This document shows, in pieces, positions 6,803-10,284 of a DNA stretch of 10,284 nt (the first letter of the stretch is position 1; each line of letters starts with the position of its first letter). Below the pieces are notes generated by a model. It searched no databases, was not told the DNA's origin, and worked only from the letters and a program-made list of their open reading frames with translations. The translations under genes were made by a program, and so were the position numbers. Origin of the DNA: Verrucomicrobiales bacterium (GTDB taxonomy: Bacteria; Verrucomicrobiota; Verrucomicrobiia; Verrucomicrobiales; DEV007); assembly GCA_013911195.1 (NCBI GenBank), contig JACETS010000085.1:1-10284 (forward strand), in the 5' to 3' direction.

Positions 6803-7948
6803 CTATTTGGATATTCCAGCTAAAGCCTTTTGAATAAAAGGCCACATAATGTCTGGGTAAAATTGATGCCCTGACTTGCCCCAACGCATTGACATCTTGT
6901 CGCTTGCCTTCCTGTCTGAATAAATTGCTTTGATTGCGTCTGTAGTTCTTTCCACATCGATTTTGCTGTGAAGTCCATCTTTGATTCCGTGAACAATTAG
7001 AAGACTTCTTGGTGCGATTAAACCGCCAAGATCCCTGAAATCCCCCCAATTTATAATACCAGGAATAGCGCAACAATCACAGTGGAAGATGTAACCAGTG
7101 TTGCTGGTTATTGAGGTGAAGGAACAGCTAGGTAATGAAACTTTGATCCGCTCATCTAGTGCTGATGTATAGGCAGTGAGGACGCCGCCTCCCGAATTGC
7201 CTGTCATTATGATCATTTCACGATTGATTCGTGAATCCTTTAAGGCCCAATCAAGTATTTTTTGCATATCCCAAACTCTTTCAGCGGTTGGAGTTCTGCC
7301 TGAAATAAGACAGTGCATTAATTGAGCTCTACATGGCCGGTTCCCATGACGGCCTTTTGGATCTGGTATGAGTAATTCCTTAGCAAGACCTCTAGTGGCT
7401 GGCGCAATTGAAATCATGCCTTTGAGGACAGCCTGTTCGGCAATGTTCCCGTCTCTACCAAGAATTTTATCGCGATGCGATTTATTGATGTAGGCTCCTG
7501 CATAGGAGTGAAGCCCATCAACGTCGTGCCCGTGAGGAGAGAGAAGGAGAGGGTGCTTTTCCCTTAGCTGTCTATTTTTAGGGACTAATAAATAAAAAGG
7601 CACCTTAATCCCAGGTTCTGTTTCAATATGATATAGAGTCCTTATATATTTATCATCAATCGTTTCTTCTTTGATCTGGATTGTTGAAGGCTTAAACCCT
7701 TCTAGATCTTGAGTGATTTTATCGAGTCCAATGATTTTAGATAATTCCTTTCTTGCCTCTATTTGCCATTCTTTAAAATTAATATTTGGATTGTATTTGT
7801 ATTTAGCTTTTCCAGTTTGGATGCGTTTCAAATAGTCAGAAGTTTCTTTTGGATAAGTAACAAAAGGGGGGGCTTGACTGAATGATTTCGAGACAAATAT
7901 GCAAACAAGGCAAACAAGGGTAAAAGTTTTATGCATATTCATGATCAT
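6803..7948 (-). CDS. Secreted alpha/beta hydrolase, acetyl-xylan-esterase-like
   Basis: 381 residues with a signal peptide (hydrophobic run about 8-20, cleavage near S-F-S-Q-A at 22-26). The alpha/beta-hydrolase fold is shown by the strand and oxyanion-like segment L-L-L-S-P-H-G-H-D at 134-142, the nucleophile elbow G250-N-S252-G-G-G, the acid region H320-G-I-K-D324, and the late histidine G360-H361. These give a complete Ser252-Asp324-His361 triad. The segment I-F-H-C-D-C-C-A-I-P-G near 287-297 and I-A-P-R-S-L-L-I near 311-318 are typical of the secreted acetyl-xylan esterase / Abhydrolase_7-type proteins common in PVC bacteria. The likely reaction is removal of acyl groups from carbohydrate or other esters; the substrate is not determined. 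Start: the ATG at 7948 gives M-I-M-N-M-H-K; in-frame ATGs at 7942 and 7936 also keep the signal peptide, and none has a Shine-Dalgarno. It is the last gene of the leftward block and ends in TAG, 6 nt from the convergent TAA at 6796. Confidence 0.85.
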   Translation of the reverse strand: MIMNMHKTFTLVCLVCIFVSKSFSQAPPFVTYPKETSDYLKRIQTGKAKYKYNPNINFKEWQIEARKELSKIIGLDKITQDLEGFKPSTIQIKEETIDDKYIRTLYHIETEPGIKVPFYLLVPKNRQLREKHPLLLSPHGHDVDGLHSYAGAYINKSHRDKILGRDGNIAEQAVLKGMISIAPATRGLAKELLIPDPKGRHGNRPCRAQLMHCLISGRTPTAERVWDMQKILDWALKDSRINREMIIMTGNSGGGVLTAYTSALDERIKVSLPSCSFTSITSNTGYIFHCDCCAIPGIINWGDFRDLGGLIAPRSLLIVHGIKDGLHSKIDVERTTDAIKAIYSDRKASDKMSMRWGKSGHQFYPDIMWPFIQKALAGISK

Positions 7949-7951
7949 GAA
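7938..7951. repeat. 14-bp perfect palindrome over the esterase start codon
   Basis: TTCATGATCATGAA is a perfect palindrome and contains the first two candidate ATG codons of the esterase gene (7948 and 7942, - strand). It could be an operator or an RNA hairpin affecting initiation, or simply the by-product of encoding M-I-M-N with similar codons. Confidence 0.3.
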
Positions 7952-7955
7952 CCCA

Positions 7956-7992
7956 GTTTGATGAGAGGCCAGTATTTAAAGAATAATCAAAC
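7956..7992 (-). repeat. Intercistronic inverted repeat between peptidase and esterase genes
   Basis: GTTTGAT (7956-7962) and ATCAAAC (7986-7992) are perfect 7-bp complements with a 23-nt spacer, filling most of the 44-nt gap between the TAG of the metallopeptidase and the start of the esterase. In the leftward transcript the hairpin would begin directly after the stop codon. No U-run follows, so it is not a standard terminator; RNA processing or stabilisation are possibilities. Confidence 0.3.
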
Positions 7993-8772
7993 CTACTTTG
8001 ATGGTATTGTTTTTTCTTTTGTTTTAACTCCCCACGCTTTTTCGACCATTTTAAATCCACCTGGGTCATATTTTTTAAGTTCTTTTCTGTTGTGTGGAAA
8101 CCAATCATTATGACCAAAATATGCCTCTGTCGCTTCAGCAAAGTATTCAGCTTTATTTGAAGCTGCATATGCTTTGACTAGCTTTTCTTTATCCTTTCTA
8201 TCAGGTACTTTGAGGTATAGGCCCCTTGCCATGGCTTTGGTAAATGACTTGGTAATATTGGGGTCATCATAGCCTAAGTGAACGATATGATAGGCATGAG
8301 CTAACTCATGAAGCATGGTCATTGGCCCCCACTCAAATATCTTGTGTTCAACTAGCGCTGCCTCTGGGTTGATTACATGTACGCCAGGAGCCATGTGAGG
8401 ATTTAATCCATGATCTCTAAGCCAATTTTCGTCATGGTGAAAAGGGATAACACCACGTTCATTTTCTCTCAAAGGATAGGTGGGCTCATTACTTACCCAA
8501 ATAGGTATTGTCTTTAGAAATTCAAGAGATTCCTTGGGTACCACATTAATAAATCTCTTTATGCCATCAGTGACTTCCTTTTTTATGATTTTGTCTAAGT
8601 CTTTTTGTTTAGAAACTGATTCTTCTACATAGAGCTTCCAGCCAAGCACATTACTCAGATCGTATTTCCAAGTTTTATCTTTATCTTTGAAAGACACGAT
8701 TTCTGCTAAAGCCAGATTGCTTGTAATCAATAAAGCAATAACTAAAAGATTTGATACTAGAATTCTTTTCAT
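7993..8772 (-). CDS. Secreted lethal-factor-like (ATLF) zinc metallopeptidase
   Basis: Start at ATG 8772, giving 259 residues: it places a positively charged, hydrophobic signal peptide at the N-terminus (cleavage after A-L-A) and begins 16 nt after the stop of the ATPase gene. The frame stays open to an ATG at 8814 (273 residues), but that would overlap the ATPase gene and bury the signal. In the 273-residue numbering, H169-E170-L-A-H173 is a gluzincin zinc motif, and Y216-A-A-S-N-K-A-E223-Y-F-A-E227 supplies the third ligand. Anthrax lethal factor has HEFGH and Y-G-R-T-N-E-A-E-F-F-A-E, with catalytic Tyr seven residues before the zinc Glu; the spacing here is identical. The region after it (F-G-H-N-D-W-F-P near 233-240) also fits ATLF-like catalytic domains. 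It is a single catalytic domain plus signal, far shorter than the toxin and with no binding domains. The role is probably an exported endopeptidase; the substrate is unknown. Neighbours are a secretion/pilus ATPase upstream and a secreted esterase downstream. Confidence 0.8.
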   Translation of the reverse strand: MKRILVSNLLVIALLITSNLALAEIVSFKDKDKTWKYDLSNVLGWKLYVEESVSKQKDLDKIIKKEVTDGIKRFINVVPKESLEFLKTIPIWVSNEPTYPLRENERGVIPFHHDENWLRDHGLNPHMAPGVHVINPEAALVEHKIFEWGPMTMLHELAHAYHIVHLGYDDPNITKSFTKAMARGLYLKVPDRKDKEKLVKAYAASNKAEYFAEATEAYFGHNDWFPHNRKELKKYDPGGFKMVEKAWGVKTKEKTIPSK

Positions 8773-8788
8773 TAATAACTGGGATAGT

Positions 8789-10284
8789 TTAAGCATGAGG
8801 GAATTTAGGTCCAATGCGCCTAGCTACTTCTTCTAAAGTAGTTTCACCCTCGTGTACTTTTTCGAGCGCGTCCTCAACTAACGGGGTAAAACCGTGCTTG
8901 TTGGCTAATTCTCTAATTTCACTTGTAGGGGTTCCTTCTCCAATTGCGATTGAAATCTCGTTATTTGGAAAAAAGAGTTCGTAAATACCCATAAGTCCGT
9001 CAAAACCGGTATCGTTACATACTTCACAACCCTTTCCATGATAATATTTCGTTTTAACGGGTTTTTCATAAAAAAGACTCATAAGTTCATCATCGGGTGA
9101 ATGTTCTTCTTTGCAATCGTTACATATTTTTCTTATCAGTCGTTGACCGATTGCCCCAAGAAGATTGCTCGAGATATAGTCATCAGTAATACCTAAATTT
9201 CTCAATCGTGTTATGGTTCCGATTGCGCTGCGAGTATGTAAGCTGCTCAAAACGAGATGCCCTGTTGTTGAGGCCTTAATGGCAATTTCTGCAGTTTCGT
9301 TGTCTCTTATTTCACCAACTAGAATCGCGTCAGGGTTTTGTCGAAGAAAGGTTCTTACGTAATCAGCAAAATCCATAAACTCATTTGTGCTTTTCTGATT
9401 AACCTTGGGTAATTCTCGCTCAACTGGGTCCTCAGCGGTCATTACCTTGAGGTTTTTATTTACCAAGGTTTGGACTGAAGCATAGAGAGTGGAAGTCTTG
9501 CCTGATCCAGTTGGTCCGGTAGTTAAAAGTAGTCCATTGGGATAACTCACCATGCGTGAATAAGATTTTAAAATGCTGGGAGACATTCCTAATCCATCTA
9601 ATTCAAGAATGACTCTTTTCGGGTCGATGACACGGATAACTACCTCTTGTCCGTAACTTCCTGGTATGATTGATACTCTAAAGTCGACCTTTCTCGTTTT
9701 TCCATCTTCCTCATAATTGGCGGAAAATCTACCGTCCTGAGATCTTTTTCTTTCTAAATGATCAAGATCACAAATGATTTTAATGCATGCGATTACTCTT
9801 TCAATATTTGTCGGTGAAAGGGAAGTGGTAATCTGGTGTAAAACGCTGTCGATTCTTAATCTTAAATCTGCGTCTTTATGGTAACTTTCAATATGAATGT
9901 CACTCGCTTTTTTTTGCAGTGCGATGCTTAAGATGTCTTGAAGAATAAGGTTGGGTTTACGATCTTTAGAAAAGTCAATTATTGAGGAACTGCTTAATGA
10001 TAAGGTATCCAGTGATTCATCTGAAATCTTGGTTTCATGAATTATGGAGATGGCCTTTTCAATTTCATAGGCATTCAGTTGTATTGGATTTAGTGGTTTC
10101 CCTAATTTCTCCTCCGCTTCTTTAAGAAGTTCTTTGTCATCAATATTAAGAACTCCAACTCTTATCTTATCGAGGTCTTCAATTGCCGGATCATCTAGCA
10201 AGACAATGTGATTTGAGGTGCAGAAATCTAAATCCAAATAGGCAGCTAATTCAGAATTGATATTAAAGAGTGATAATTCAGTAA
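8789..10284 (-). CDS. GspE/PilB-type secretion or type IV pilus assembly ATPase, 5'-partial
   Basis: The frame is open to the right edge of the window, so the N-terminus is missing; a TTG at 10237 is an internal Leu codon rather than a start. Numbering from that codon: an N-terminal T2SSE_N-like region (to about 70); A111-S-D-I-H-I-E-S and R165-S-Q-D-G-R-F, both typical of the family; Walker A G241-P-T-G-S-G-K-T-S; the Asp-box region around T267-A-E-D-P-V-E; Walker B-like I305-L-V-G-E309-I-R-D; the His box G326-H-L-V-L-S-S-L-H-T; and the zinc-binding tetracysteine C372-x2-C375 / C404-x2-C407 found in GspE and PilB. All catalytic motifs are intact. It powers either type II secretion pseudopilus assembly or type IV pilus extension from the cytoplasmic face of the inner membrane; the tetracysteine does not separate the two, so no symbol is given. 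It is the first visible gene of the leftward block, ending in TAA 16 nt before the metallopeptidase start. Confidence 0.93.
   Translation of the reverse strand, partial: TELSLFNINSELAAYLDLDFCTSNHIVLLDDPAIEDLDKIRVGVLNIDDKELLKEAEEKLGKPLNPIQLNAYEIEKAISIIHETKISDESLDTLSLSSSSIIDFSKDRKPNLILQDILSIALQKKASDIHIESYHKDADLRLRIDSVLHQITTSLSPTNIERVIACIKIICDLDHLERKRSQDGRFSANYEEDGKTRKVDFRVSIIPGSYGQEVVIRVIDPKRVILELDGLGMSPSILKSYSRMVSYPNGLLLTTGPTGSGKTSTLYASVQTLVNKNLKVMTAEDPVERELPKVNQKSTNEFMDFADYVRTFLRQNPDAILVGEIRDNETAEIAIKASTTGHLVLSSLHTRSAIGTITRLRNLGITDDYISSNLLGAIGQRLIRKICNDCKEEHSPDDELMSLFYEKPVKTKYYHGKGCEVCNDTGFDGLMGIYELFFPNNEISIAIGEGTPTSEIRELANKHGFTPLVEDALEKVHEGETTLEEVARRIGPKFPHA

Noticed and set aside
8773..8814. 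ATG at 8814 (or 8796) as the start of the metallopeptidase
   Set aside because: It would overlap the ATPase gene and put extra residues before the signal peptide that begins at 8772.
10235..10237. TTG at 10237 as the start of the ATPase gene
   Set aside because: The frame is open to the window edge with family-like sequence, and GspE/PilB proteins have longer N-termini, so the gene is truncated by the window.
1..10284. Genome-wide reassignment of UGA to an amino acid
   Set aside because: No other recognised gene contains an in-frame UGA, Trp is encoded by TGG, and UGA ends the first gene at 886-888; a single site does not support a new code.

Overview
The window is AT-rich, gene-dense bacterial DNA. 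It most resembles a marine member of the PVC superphylum, probably Verrucomicrobiota or a close relative (Lentisphaerota or Planctomycetota are possible). The reasons are an SHD1-type secreted protein, a multidomain CehA/McbA metallohydrolase, a secreted sialidase-fold protein and an acetyl-xylan-esterase-like hydrolase close together, and few convincing Shine-Dalgarno sequences. This placement is inference from gene content; there is no rRNA or other phylogenetic marker.

Left part (1-6796, all + strand): a two-helix membrane protein with a MORN/YwqK-like tail (133-888) is followed by four predicted exported proteins. These are a sialidase-fold (Asp-box) protein (1057-2280), a probable right-handed beta-helix protein of unknown function (2337-3416), an 830-residue CehA/McbA-type PHP metallohydrolase with Ig-like front domains (3480-5972), and an SHD1-domain protein (6065-6796). 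The first three of these four look like a small extracellular glycan- or ester-handling set. A terminator-like hairpin after the beta-helix gene may split the transcript.

The most unusual point is in the SHD1 gene. Its frame contains a UGA at 6638-6640, yet the same frame continues with 51 plausible codons to a TAA at 6794-6796, just before the convergent neighbour. Directly after the UGA lies a GC-rich stem-loop (6641-6684) whose geometry fits the bacterial SECIS rules: loop AGUU, G in its second position, 24 nt from the UGA to the loop. It could be a new kind of selenoprotein or another recoded stop, or a nonsense mutation or sequencing error next to a chance hairpin. The sequence alone does not decide.

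Right part (6803-10284, all - strand, transcribed right to left): a GspE/PilB-type secretion or pilus ATPase, whose 5' end runs off the window, is followed 16 nt later by a secreted anthrax-lethal-factor-like zinc metallopeptidase. After a 44-nt gap with an inverted repeat comes a secreted alpha/beta hydrolase. The three are codirectional and closely spaced and could be co-transcribed, converging on the left block with only 6 nt between stop codons if the SHD1 gene runs to 6796.

No tRNA, rRNA, CRISPR array, insertion sequence or transposase was seen. The longest gene-free stretch is the 168 nt at 889-1056, where I see nothing convincing.
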